Shown: positions 36,015 through 45,390 of the stretch, one piece after another | Layout of the letters: each line of letters begins with the position of its first letter | Position numbering within the stretch: the stretch's first letter is position 1 | Assembly: GCF_003044185.1 (NCBI RefSeq) | Contig: NZ_PYYB01000005.1 | Coordinates: 143,350 to 207,349, forward strand | Source: Paraconexibacter algicola | GTDB lineage: Bacteria; Actinomycetota; Thermoleophilia; Solirubrobacterales; Solirubrobacteraceae | Length of the DNA: 64,000 bases | Reading direction: 5' to 3' | Made by a program: the position numbers and the translations under genes | The notes under the pieces: generated by a model | What the model saw: the letters and a program-made list of their open reading frames with translations, nothing else | What the model was told of the DNA's origin: nothing | Databases searched by the model: none

Positions 36015-36899
36015 ATGCACCGAGCGCTGACGGTGGCCCTGACGGCCGCCGCCCTGATCATCGTGCCGGCCGAGTCGTCCGGCGCCCCGATGGACCCCGG
36101 CGCCGGCGGCGTCTCCGCCGACGCCCCGGCCGCCACCGCGACCCCCGAGGGCTCGAGCGAGCTCGTCGCCGCGATCGCTGCGCGCCGCGTCCTGCTCGCC
36201 GGCCCGCGGCCGCAGACCCTCACCTTCACGGTGCCGGGCAGCGGCACCGCCGCCGTCGTCGTGGAGCTGTACCGCTCCGGGGCCGTCGCGCCCGTCGAGC
36301 GCTGGGAGCTGCGCGACGTCACCCGCGGCGAGGAGCAGCGGCTGCGCTGGGACGGCGGCGCCGAGGACGGCCGCGGCGAGAAGGACGGGCGCTACCGCTT
36401 CCGCATCGGCGTCGACGGGGCCGCCCCCGCACCGGTCGCCGAGTCGTTCGAGTACCTGCGCGCGTACTTCCCGGTCCGTGGCCCGCACGTCTACGGGGAC
36501 GGTCCCGGGGCTGGTCGCGGCCATCAGGGGCAGGACATCCTCGCCGACTGCGGCACGCCGCTCCTGGCCGCCCGCGGCGGCACCGTCGAGCGGGCCGGCT
36601 ACGACGGCGGCGGCGGGAACTACGTCGTGATCGACGTCGTCGGCTCGCCGAGCGACATGGTCTACATGCACCTGCAGCAGCCCTCGCCGCTGAAGGCCGG
36701 CGACGACGTGCACACCGGGCAGCGGATCGGCGACGTCGGCACGACCGGCCGCTCGACCGCCTGCCACCTGCACTTCGAGCTGTGGAGCGGTCCCGGCTAC
36801 TTCACCGGCGGGCGGCCGATCGACCCGTCCCGGCAGCTGCGGCTGTGGGACGAGCAGAGCGGCGGCAACCGCGACGTGACCGCCGCCAAGCGCCGCTGA
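36015..36899 (+). CDS. Secreted M23-family peptidase
   Basis: A 294-residue exported LytM-type endopeptidase domain protein that should cut peptide cross-bridges in the cell wall. Signal peptide at residues 1-24 (ALTVALTAAALIIVPAESSG). A middle beta domain (VVVELYRSGAVAPVERWELR, then GRYRFRIGV) resembles a FlgD-like Ig fold. The M23 zinc ligands are complete: GRGHQGQDILADC (HxxxD) and ACHLHFELW (HxH). ATG 36015 gives the signal peptide; only a weak GAGAG precedes it. It follows a long leader that may be regulatory and ends at the hairpin 36911-36925. Confidence 0.94.
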   Translation: MHRALTVALTAAALIIVPAESSGAPMDPGAGGVSADAPAATATPEGSSELVAAIAARRVLLAGPRPQTLTFTVPGSGTAAVVVELYRSGAVAPVERWELRDVTRGEEQRLRWDGGAEDGRGEKDGRYRFRIGVDGAAPAPVAESFEYLRAYFPVRGPHVYGDGPGAGRGHQGQDILADCGTPLLAARGGTVERAGYDGGGGNYVVIDVVGSPSDMVYMHLQQPSPLKAGDDVHTGQRIGDVGTTGRSTACHLHFELWSGPGYFTGGRPIDPSRQLRLWDEQSGGNRDVTAAKRR

Positions 36900-36910
36900 G
36901 CACCCCTTCC

Positions 36911-36925
36911 GGGGGCGCCGCCCCC
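36911..36925 (+). terminator. GC hairpin after the M23 gene
   Basis: GGGGGC (36911-36916) and GCCCCC (36920-36925) form a 6-bp stem with a 3-base loop, 12 bases after the stop and immediately before the next -10 (TACCCT 36926-36931). No T-run. Confidence 0.55.
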
Positions 36926-36938
36926 TACCCTGTGGCGC

Positions 36939-36971
36939 GTGAGAACCCCTCGTAGGACGGTCCGGGCGTGA
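36939..36971 (+). CDS. Leaderless 10-residue Arg-rich leader peptide (uORF)
   Basis: GTG 36939 lies 7 bases after -10 TACCCT (36926-36931), the leaderless spacing seen throughout the window. It opens a 10-codon frame encoding MRTPRRTVRA. The stop TGA (36969-36971) overlaps the GTG start of the DUF808 gene (GTGA). The four Arg codons are AGA, CGT, AGG and CGG; AGA and AGG must be rare at this GC content. Ribosome stalling here could set coupled translation of the next gene. This is a prediction from geometry only. Confidence 0.4.
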   Translation: MRTPRRTVRA

Positions 36972-37906
36972 GCGCCGGACTCGCCGCACTGCTCGACGAC
37001 GTCGCCGCGATCGCGCGCGTCGCCGCCGCGTCGATCGACGACGTCGCCGCCGGCGCCAGCCGCGCGAGCGTGAAGGCTGCCGGCGTCATCGTCGACGACG
37101 CCGCCGTGACGCCCCGCTACGTGCAGGGCTTCGCGCCCGAGCGCGAGCTGCCGATGATCCGGCGCATCGCGCAGGGGTCGCTGCGCAACAAGCTCCTGTT
37201 CATCCTGCCCGCGGCGCTGCTGCTGAGCGAGTTCCTGGACTGGCTGCTGACCCCGCTGCTGATGGTCGGCGGCGCCTACCTGTGCTTCGAGGGCGCTGAG
37301 AAGATCTGGGAGAAGATCGGTCCCGGCCACCACGGGGAGGCGGCCGCCCCGGTCACCGAGCTCGGACCCGACCAGGAGGAGGAGCTCGTGGGCGGCGCGA
37401 TCCGCACGGACTTCATCCTCTCGGCCGAGATCATGGTGATCTCGCTCAACGAGGTCACCGACGAGCCGTTCCTCACGCGCGCGATGATCCTCGTCCTCGT
37501 CGCCTTCGCGATCACCGCGCTGGTCTACGGGGCGGTCGCCCTGATCGTGAAGATGGACGACATCGGGCTGCGGCTCGTCCAGACCCGCGAGGGCTTCGCC
37601 GCCCGGTTCGGCCGCGGCCTCGTGCGCGGGATGCCGATCGTCATGGGCGTGCTGTCCACGGTCGGCATCGCGGCGATGCTGTGGGTCGGCGGCCACATCC
37701 TGCTCGTCGGCCTCGACGACCTCGGCGTGCACGCGCTCTACGACGCCGTGCACCACCTCGAGGAGGACGTCCACGACGCGCTCGGGGCGGTCGGCGGCGT
37801 CGGGGCCTGGCTGACGAACACCGGCGCGTCGGCGCTGCTGGGCGTCGTCGTCGGCGCGGTGATCGTGGCGATCATGCACCGGGTGCGTCCCGGGCACGCC
37901 CACTGA
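36968..37906 (+). CDS. DUF808 (YedI-like) membrane protein
   Basis: A 312-residue integral membrane protein of the DUF808 family, function not established. It starts SAGLAALLDDVAAIARVAAA and DDVAAGASRASVKAAGVIVD, typical of the family. Membrane segments then alternate with a cytoplasmic stretch: KLLFILPAALLLSEFL, LLTPLLMVGGAYLCFEG, MILVLVAFAITALVYGAVAL, PIVMGVLSTVGIAAMLW and a last one at ALLGVVVGAVIVAIMH. GTG 36968 overlaps the stop of a 10-codon leaderless uORF, so its translation is probably coupled to it; a weak AGGA lies 10 bases upstream as an alternative. It is convergent with an acyl-CoA dehydrogenase gene. Confidence 0.92.
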   Translation: MSAGLAALLDDVAAIARVAAASIDDVAAGASRASVKAAGVIVDDAAVTPRYVQGFAPERELPMIRRIAQGSLRNKLLFILPAALLLSEFLDWLLTPLLMVGGAYLCFEGAEKIWEKIGPGHHGEAAAPVTELGPDQEEELVGGAIRTDFILSAEIMVISLNEVTDEPFLTRAMILVLVAFAITALVYGAVALIVKMDDIGLRLVQTREGFAARFGRGLVRGMPIVMGVLSTVGIAAMLWVGGHILLVGLDDLGVHALYDAVHHLEEDVHDALGAVGGVGAWLTNTGASALLGVVVGAVIVAIMHRVRPGHAH

Positions 37907-37930
37907 GGGCGCGCCCGGAGCGGGCCGGTC

Positions 37931-39103
<1,173 letters not shown>

Positions 39104-39142
39104 GGCCTGGACGGTAGCGCTCCGCGACGGCCTCGGACAGGC

Positions 39143-39170
39143 CGTTCGACTGAACGTCGTCGTTCGATTG
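39143..39170. promoter_or_regulatory. Repeated operator-like sites between fadE and mce genes
   Basis: CGTTCGACTG (39143-39152) and CGTTCGATTG (39161-39170) are direct repeats with one mismatch, 18 bp apart. The first is also part of the dyad CGTTC-GACT-GAACG (39143-39156). A likely mce -10, TATCGT, lies at 39197-39202. A TetR-type regulator of lipid catabolism would fit but none is adjacent. Confidence 0.5.
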
Positions 39171-39261
39171 GTGACGCACCCGACCGCTGTCCGGGGTATC
39201 GTGCGCGCCGCAGCACACGACGGGGTCATCGCACAGCGTCGCCAGCGGCGTGGGAGCCCGA

Positions 39262-40680
39262 GTGGAGAGCACACAGATCGAGCAGCAGGGAGGAGGGGGA
39301 ATCGGCGCCGTCGGTCGCGCCGCGATCGCCGCTGCCCTCGCGCTCGTGGCGCTGCTCGCCGTGCTGGTGCTGACCGGGGACGAGCCCTACACGGTCAAGG
39401 CCCGCTTCCAGGCCGCCACCCAGATGGTCGAGGGCAACCTCGTCCAGAGCGGCGGCCGCAAGGTCGGGCTCGTCAAGCAGATCGAGCTCACCGACGACGG
39501 CCAGGCCGAGCTGACGCTCGAGCTCGACGACGACGTGGCGCCCCTGCGCGAGGGCACACGCGCCACGTTGCGGCTCGCGTCGCTGTCGAGCATCGTCGGC
39601 CGCTACGTCGACCTGCAGATCCCGGAGGAGACACCCGGCTCCCCGCGCGCCACGATCGCCGACGGCGGCGTCCTGCCGACCGCCAGCACGACCTCCGCGG
39701 TCGACATCGACCAGCTCTTCTCGCTGTTCGACGACAAGACCAAGCGCGGGCTGCGCGACTTCATCCGCGGCAACGGCACGCTCTACGCGGGCCGCGAGGC
39801 GCAGGCCCGGGCGGGCTTCCAGTACCTCAACCCGACGCTCATCGCCTCCCAGCGCCTGTTCGCCGAGGTCAACCGCGACACGCCGCTGCTGCAGCGCTTC
39901 CTGCTCGCCAACGCGCGGCTCGTCACCGACATCGCCGAGCGCTCCGCGGACCTCAGCGCGCTGATCGACGGCCTCGCCGACACGACGGGCGCGATCGCGA
40001 CCGAGGAGGACGACCTCTCGCGCGCCATCGCGCGCCTGCCCGACTTCATGCGGCGCAGCAACACGACGTTCGTGAACCTGCGCTCCGCGCTCGACGACGT
40101 CGAGCCGCTGCTCGAGGAGTCCCGGCCGGTCACCCCGAAGCTGCGGCGCGTGCTCGCGCAGCTGCGGCCGCTCGCGCAGACCGCGCGTCCGGTCGTGCGC
40201 GACCTGTCGAGGACGATCCGCCGGGACGGCAAGGACAACGACCTCATCGAGCTCGGCCGCGCCGTGCTGCCGTTCCGCGACCAGGTCGTCGCGACGAAGG
40301 TCCGCAACGGCCAGGAGCGCCCGGGCACGTTCCCGACGACCGCGAAGTCGCTCGCCGGCTCGCGCGAGCACCTCGCCTTCCTGCGCCCCTACGCGGTCGA
40401 CCTCACCGGCTGGTTCGACGACTTCAGCCACTCCGGCGTCTACGACGCCAACGGCTCGGTGAGCCGCAACGCCCTGACGGTCAACGCGTTCGCGCTCGCC
40501 GACGGGGTGCTGCAGCCGATCCCGCCGGCGCTGCGCGACGCGCTGTTCCAGACCACCGCCTCGGTCAGCCAGAACAACCGCTGCCCGGGCTCGGCCGAGC
40601 GTCCCGCCGCCGACGGCTCCAACCCGTACGTGCCCGAGGGCTTCGACTGCGACCGCACCCAGGTGCCCCCGGGACGATGA
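39262..40680 (+). CDS. mceA: MCE-family protein 1 of 6 (MceA position)
   Basis: A 472-residue membrane-anchored lipid-binding protein of a lipid-import complex. One N-terminal helix (AAIAAALALVALLAVLVL) is followed by the MCE domain at about residues 35-115 (YTVKARFQAATQMVEGNLVQ, KVGLVKQIEL, SSIVGRYVDLQIPE). A long helical region then follows with heptad-like stretches (SADLSALIDGLADTTGAIAT, RRSNTTFVNLRSALDDVEPL), as expected for the tube formed by Mce hexamers. GTG 39262 has GGGAG at the right distance; GTG 39250 in the same frame is possible. The stop overlaps the next gene (ATGA). The letter follows order only. Confidence 0.92.
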   Translation: MESTQIEQQGGGGIGAVGRAAIAAALALVALLAVLVLTGDEPYTVKARFQAATQMVEGNLVQSGGRKVGLVKQIELTDDGQAELTLELDDDVAPLREGTRATLRLASLSSIVGRYVDLQIPEETPGSPRATIADGGVLPTASTTSAVDIDQLFSLFDDKTKRGLRDFIRGNGTLYAGREAQARAGFQYLNPTLIASQRLFAEVNRDTPLLQRFLLANARLVTDIAERSADLSALIDGLADTTGAIATEEDDLSRAIARLPDFMRRSNTTFVNLRSALDDVEPLLEESRPVTPKLRRVLAQLRPLAQTARPVVRDLSRTIRRDGKDNDLIELGRAVLPFRDQVVATKVRNGQERPGTFPTTAKSLAGSREHLAFLRPYAVDLTGWFDDFSHSGVYDANGSVSRNALTVNAFALADGVLQPIPPALRDALFQTTASVSQNNRCPGSAERPAADGSNPYVPEGFDCDRTQVPPGR

Positions 40681-42269
40681 AGCGCGCGCTCCTCGGCCTC
40701 CTCGCGCTCGCGCTCGTGGCGACCTTCGCGGTCGTCGGCACCGGCGCGGGCGACGGCGACGGCAACCCGACCTACTGGGTCGAGCTCGACAACGCGTTCG
40801 GGCTGATCGAGGGCGCCGACGTGAAGGTCGCCGGGGTCCGCTCCGGCCAGATCAAGACGATGGAGATCACGCGCGACGACTACCGCGCCCGCGTCGAGAT
40901 CGAGATCACGCAGGACGGATTCGGCGTGCTGCGCCGCAGCGCCGTGTGCGAGACCCGCCCGCAGTCGCTGATCGGCGAGTACTTCATCGACTGCCAGCCC
41001 GGCACCGCCGGACCCGAGCTGCCGCGCGGCGGCACGATCCCCGTCGCGCAGACGCGCTCGACCGTCCCGGTCGACCTCGTCAACGACATCTGGCGCCGCC
41101 CCTACCGCGAGCGCTTCTCGATCCTGCTCAGCGAGTTCGGCGCCGGGCTCGCGGCCCGCGGCGGCGACCTCAACGAGACGATCCGCCGCGCCGTGCCCGC
41201 GCTGCGCGAGACCGACCAGGTCCTCGCGAAGCTCGCCCAGCAGCGCCGCACGATCCGCGACCTCTACCGCGACGCCGACACGGTCGTCACCGCGCTGGCC
41301 GACAACCGCGACGACGTCGTGCGGTTCGTCCGCGAGGCGCGCGACACCGCGGCGGCGAGCGGGTCGCGCAGCGACGAGCTGCGCGAGCAGTTCCGCGCGC
41401 TCCCGACCTTCCTCGCCGAGCTCCAGCCGACGATGCGGCTGCTCGGCCGCGCCGCCGACCGGCAGGTGCCCGCGCTGCGGACCCTGTCCGCGCAGGCGCC
41501 GCGTCTGACCCGCTTCCTCGACGCCTTCGGCGACTTCTCGCAGGCGTCGCGGCCCTCGACCGCCTCGCTCGCGCAGGCCGCGCGCGCCGGCCGCACCGCG
41601 GTCGTCGCGCTGCGCCCGCAGGTCCGGCGCCTCAGCCGCGCGGTCACCGACCTGCCCGAGCTGGCGCAGAACCTCGCGATCACGCTCGAGCACCTCGACG
41701 ACCCCGCCAACGCCGTCGAGGACGACGCCCGCAACCCGCGCGGCACCGGCGGCTACACCGGGCTCGAGGCGCTGCTGCGCTACATCTTCTTCCAGGGCCA
41801 GGCCACGAACGTCTTCGACGGCAACGGCCACATGCTCAAGGTCTCCGCCTTCGTCGACGCCTCGTGCGCGTTCTACTGGGACGCCGCCCGCGCCCGCACC
41901 GACAAGGCGCGCGAGCGCTGCTCGACCGCGCTCGGCCCGCGGGCCCCGGGCATCAACGAGCCCGACCCGACGGCGACCGGCACCACCCAGACGCGCGCGT
42001 CCGAGCGCGAGGACGACGCCCGTCCCGCGCAGCCGGCCGCCACCCCGACGCCGACCGCGCCCGCCCCGACGGCGACGCCGGCCCCGTCCGCGACGCCGCA
42101 GTCCGAGGGCCTCCTCGGCGACCTGCTCGACGGCCTGCTGCCCGACGGCGTGCTGCCGCCCAAGCTCCAGGACCAGCTCGACGGGCTCGGCGGCGCGCTG
42201 ACCGGCAAGGGCCAGGGCCGCCCGCAGACGCAGAGCTCCGGCCTCCTCGACTACCTGCTGGGGGGCTGA
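40677..42269 (+). CDS. mceB: MCE-family protein 2 of 6
   Basis: A 530-residue Mce protein. The N-terminal helix is LLGLLALALVATFAVVG; the MCE domain follows (VELDNAFGLIEGADVKVAGV, RSGQIKTMEI, SLIGEYFIDCQPG). The central region is long and helical (RYAD-like repeats such as LAKLAQQRRTIRDLYRDADT). Near the end are PTPTAPAPTATPAPSATP repeats and an unusual hydrophobic tail, GLLGDLLDGLLPDGVLPPKL, then GLLDYLLGG, which may be an amphipathic helix contacting another subunit or the envelope. Cys residues in ASCAFYWD and KARERCS may pair. ATG 40677 overlaps the previous stop. Confidence 0.92.
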   Translation: MKRALLGLLALALVATFAVVGTGAGDGDGNPTYWVELDNAFGLIEGADVKVAGVRSGQIKTMEITRDDYRARVEIEITQDGFGVLRRSAVCETRPQSLIGEYFIDCQPGTAGPELPRGGTIPVAQTRSTVPVDLVNDIWRRPYRERFSILLSEFGAGLAARGGDLNETIRRAVPALRETDQVLAKLAQQRRTIRDLYRDADTVVTALADNRDDVVRFVREARDTAAASGSRSDELREQFRALPTFLAELQPTMRLLGRAADRQVPALRTLSAQAPRLTRFLDAFGDFSQASRPSTASLAQAARAGRTAVVALRPQVRRLSRAVTDLPELAQNLAITLEHLDDPANAVEDDARNPRGTGGYTGLEALLRYIFFQGQATNVFDGNGHMLKVSAFVDASCAFYWDAARARTDKARERCSTALGPRAPGINEPDPTATGTTQTRASEREDDARPAQPAATPTPTAPAPTATPAPSATPQSEGLLGDLLDGLLPDGVLPPKLQDQLDGLGGALTGKGQGRPQTQSSGLLDYLLGG

Positions 42270-42271
42270 GC

Positions 42272-43795
42272 GTGTCGCGCAACCGTCCCAGCGTCGTCGC
42301 CAACCCGGTCCTCGTCGGCGCCGTCACCGTCCTCATCGTCACGGTCGCGGTGTTCCTGGCGTACAACGCGAACTCCGGGCTGCCGTTCGTCCCGACCACC
42401 GAGCTGAAGGTGCGCGTCGCCAGTGGCGCGAACGTCCTGCCCGGCAACGACGTGCGCGAGGGCGGCTTCCGCGTCGGCATCGTGTCCGACATGGAGCCCG
42501 TCCGGCTGCCGGACGGCACCACCGGGGCCGAGATCACGCTGAAGCTCGACGACAAGGGCGACCCGCTGCCCGTCGACTCGACCGTCGACCTGCGCCCGCG
42601 CTCGGTGCTCGGCCTCAAGTACGTCGAGATCACGCGCGGCACCGCCACGCAGACGTTCCGCGACGGCGACACGCTCCCCGCCGACCAGGCGACCTTCCCG
42701 GTCGAGCTCGACGACTTCTACTCGATCTTCGACGAGCGGACGCGGACGTCCGTGCAGCGCAACGTCGAGGGCTTCGGCACCGCGCTCAGCGGCCGCGGCG
42801 TCGCCGTCAACGAGGCGATCGCCGACCTGCCGCGGTTCCTCGGCGCGCTCGAGCCGGTCATGACGGTGCTCTCCGACGAGGACACCCAGCTCGTCCGCTT
42901 CCTCAAGGAGCTCGGCGACGCCGCGCGCGTCGTCGCGCCGATCGCCGACCAGTACGCCAACCAGTTCACCGCCGGCGCGGACGTGTTCGAGGCCTGGTCG
43001 CGCGACCCCGAGAAGCTCCAGCAGACGATCGAGAAGTCCGGCCCGACGCTGCGCACCGGCATCGCGTCGCTCCGCACGCAGCGGCCGTTCCTGCGGGACT
43101 TCGCGGCCTTCAGCGGCTCCGTCGAGCGGGTCGCCCGCCAGCTGCCGCGCACGCTGCCCCGCATCACGCCCGCCCTGGAGACCGGTGCGCGCGTCCAGCG
43201 CCGCACCCCGGAGCTCAACCGCAACCTGCGCGGCGTCCTGCAGGCCGCGGACCGGCTCGCCCGCGACCCGGCGACGCCGGCGGCGATCCGTGGCGTCAAC
43301 CGCACGGTCGACATCCTCAACCCGTTCGTGCGGTTCCTCGGCCCGCACATCACGGTCTGCAACTACTTCAACTACGCCTGGACCCACGTCAGCGAGCACC
43401 TGACCGAGCCCGACCCGACCGGCACGTCGCAGCGCACCCTGCTCAACCAGGCCTCGCGCACGGTCAACCCGCTCGCCTCGAGCGTCGGGACGCTCGGCGC
43501 CGCCCGGCCCGCCAACGGCGAGCCGACCCTCACCGGCTCGCCGATGAACCTGCACCTGACCCCCTACGGCGCGGCGATCGACGAGCAGGGCAACGCCGAC
43601 TGCGAGTCCGGGCAGCGCGGCTACCACCAGCGCCTCAACGCGTACGGCCCCGCGGACCAGAACATCGTCGTCGACCCGCACATCCCCGGGAACTCCGGCC
43701 CGACCTTCACCGGCCGGCCGCGCGTGCCCGAGGGCCAGACCTTCTCGCGCTCGCCCCAGGTGGGCCCGAAGCTGCCGCCGGAGCTCCTGCCATGA
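42272..43795 (+). CDS. mceC: MCE-family protein 3 of 6
   Basis: A 507-residue Mce protein. The N-terminal helix is LVGAVTVLIVTVAVFLAYNA; the MCE domain reads LKVRVASGANVLPGNDVREG, FRVGIVSDME and SVLGLKYVEITRG. A long helical middle part (RFLKELGDAARVVAPIADQY) is followed by NPFVRFLGPHITVCNYFNYA and a C-terminal extension rich in Pro, Gly and Asn with Cys in GNADCESGQRG. GTG 42272 starts 2 bases after the previous stop. No lipobox is present. It overlaps the next gene by ATGA. Confidence 0.92.
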   Translation: MSRNRPSVVANPVLVGAVTVLIVTVAVFLAYNANSGLPFVPTTELKVRVASGANVLPGNDVREGGFRVGIVSDMEPVRLPDGTTGAEITLKLDDKGDPLPVDSTVDLRPRSVLGLKYVEITRGTATQTFRDGDTLPADQATFPVELDDFYSIFDERTRTSVQRNVEGFGTALSGRGVAVNEAIADLPRFLGALEPVMTVLSDEDTQLVRFLKELGDAARVVAPIADQYANQFTAGADVFEAWSRDPEKLQQTIEKSGPTLRTGIASLRTQRPFLRDFAAFSGSVERVARQLPRTLPRITPALETGARVQRRTPELNRNLRGVLQAADRLARDPATPAAIRGVNRTVDILNPFVRFLGPHITVCNYFNYAWTHVSEHLTEPDPTGTSQRTLLNQASRTVNPLASSVGTLGAARPANGEPTLTGSPMNLHLTPYGAAIDEQGNADCESGQRGYHQRLNAYGPADQNIVVDPHIPGNSGPTFTGRPRVPEGQTFSRSPQVGPKLPPELLP

Positions 43796-45390
43796 GACGC
43801 GGCCAGAAGACCGCCGATCCGTTCCGCGTCGGGCTGCTCGTGCTCGTCCTCGCCGTCGTCGGCGTCTACTTCGGCTTCACGAAGGCCAACCCGCTCGCCG
43901 ACCCGTTCGAGATGAAGGCCGCGTTCCGCGACGCCGCGGGCGTCAAGGCCAAGTCGCCGGTGCGCGTCGCCGGCGTCACCGTCGGCGAGGTCACGAAGGT
44001 CGAGAAGCCCGACCCCGGGTCGCCCGGCGTCGTCGTGACGATGAAGCTCCAGGACCGCGGCCTGCCCGTGCACCGCGACGCGCGCCTGAAGATCCGGCCG
44101 CGGATCTTCCTCGAGGGCAACGTCTTCATCGACATGACGCCCGGGTCGCCGACCGCGCCGGTCGTCGGGGACGGCGACACGATCCCGCTCACGCAGACCG
44201 CGGCGCCCGTCGGCCTCGGCAAGGTCCTCGAGTCGCTGCAGGCGAACACCCGCGAGGACCTGCAGACCGTGCTGCAGGAGTACGGCAGCGCGCTGCAGGA
44301 CGGCGGCGCGGCGGGCTTCAACCGCTCGATCCAGTACTGGGAGCCCGCCTACCGCGACGGCGCGATCGTCGCCGACGCCACCCGCGGCATCCTCATCCAC
44401 GACCTGTCGAACTACGTCGACCGCGCCGGCGTCGTCGCCCAGGCGCTCGACCGCGACCCGGCCGCGCTCAAGGGCCTGATCACGAACTTCTCGACGGTCG
44501 CGGGCGCCTTCCAGGCCGAGCAGGGCAACCTGCGCCGCGCCGTCGACGTCCTCGACGACACGCTGGAGACCGGCTACCGCGCGCTCGGGGAGCTCAACAC
44601 CGCCCTGCCGCCGCTGCGCCGCTTGGCGCGCGAGCTGCGTCCGGCCGTCCGCGCCGCGGGCCCGTCGCTCGACGCGCAGCTGCCGCTGCTGCGCGAGCTG
44701 CGCGGCCTGCTGCGCTCCGCCGAGCTCGGCGGCCTCGCCCGCGACCTGCGCCGCGTCGTGCCCGACCTCGTCGAGCTGAACGTCGGCGGCGTCCCGCTGC
44801 AGGAGCAGGCGCGGCTGCTCTCCAGCTGCCAGATCCAGGTGATCCAGCCGACGGCCAACAGCAAGATCGAGGACAAGAACTTCCCGGCCAACGGCAAGGT
44901 CTTCCAGGAGGGCGTCAAGTGGCTCCCGGGCATCGCCGGGGAGAGCCGCGGCTTCGACGGCAACGGCCAGTACATCAAGACGACCGCCAAGGGCGGCGCG
45001 AACTTCGTGTACTCGATCGGGGCCGGCCGCTTCCTGCTCACCAGCGCCCCGCTCGGCGGCGTCAACCCGCCCGCGAAGACGAAGCACCCGCCGATGCGGC
45101 CGGACGTCCCCTGCGAGACGCAGGAGGCACCGAACGTGCAGTCGATCCCCGAGGGCCCGCCCGTCGGCCGCCGCGTGCGCACCTCCGGCGAGGCCTACGC
45201 CGAGCGCCTCGCGAAGTCCCAGGGCAGCGCGATCACGTGGCTGCGCCGCCAGCTGAAGATCGAGGGCCTCGAGAAGACCCTGAAGGTCGTGACCGAGCCG
45301 CTGACCAAGGCCGCCGCCGACCGTCTCGGGGCGCGCGCCACCGCCCAGCGGGCCGCCGACGCCCGCCGCATCCGGGAGGCGGGCGAGTGA
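43792..45390 (+). CDS. mceD: MCE-family protein 4 of 6
   Basis: A 532-residue Mce protein. The membrane helix is VGLLVLVLAVVGVYFGFTKA. The MCE domain follows: FEMKAAFRDAAGVKAKSPVR, VAGVTVGEVTKVE and PRIFLEGNVFIDMTPGS. The helical part includes EDLQTVLQEYGSALQDGGAA and FQAEQGNLRRAVDVLDDTLE. The C-terminal region has DGNGQYIKTTAKGG, a feature shared in form with protein 2 (FDGNGHMLKV), and a final basic helix with Ala/Arg repeats. ATG 43792 overlaps protein 3; the stop overlaps the GTG of protein 5 (GTGA). Confidence 0.92.
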   Translation: MRRGQKTADPFRVGLLVLVLAVVGVYFGFTKANPLADPFEMKAAFRDAAGVKAKSPVRVAGVTVGEVTKVEKPDPGSPGVVVTMKLQDRGLPVHRDARLKIRPRIFLEGNVFIDMTPGSPTAPVVGDGDTIPLTQTAAPVGLGKVLESLQANTREDLQTVLQEYGSALQDGGAAGFNRSIQYWEPAYRDGAIVADATRGILIHDLSNYVDRAGVVAQALDRDPAALKGLITNFSTVAGAFQAEQGNLRRAVDVLDDTLETGYRALGELNTALPPLRRLARELRPAVRAAGPSLDAQLPLLRELRGLLRSAELGGLARDLRRVVPDLVELNVGGVPLQEQARLLSSCQIQVIQPTANSKIEDKNFPANGKVFQEGVKWLPGIAGESRGFDGNGQYIKTTAKGGANFVYSIGAGRFLLTSAPLGGVNPPAKTKHPPMRPDVPCETQEAPNVQSIPEGPPVGRRVRTSGEAYAERLAKSQGSAITWLRRQLKIEGLEKTLKVVTEPLTKAAADRLGARATAQRAADARRIREAGE

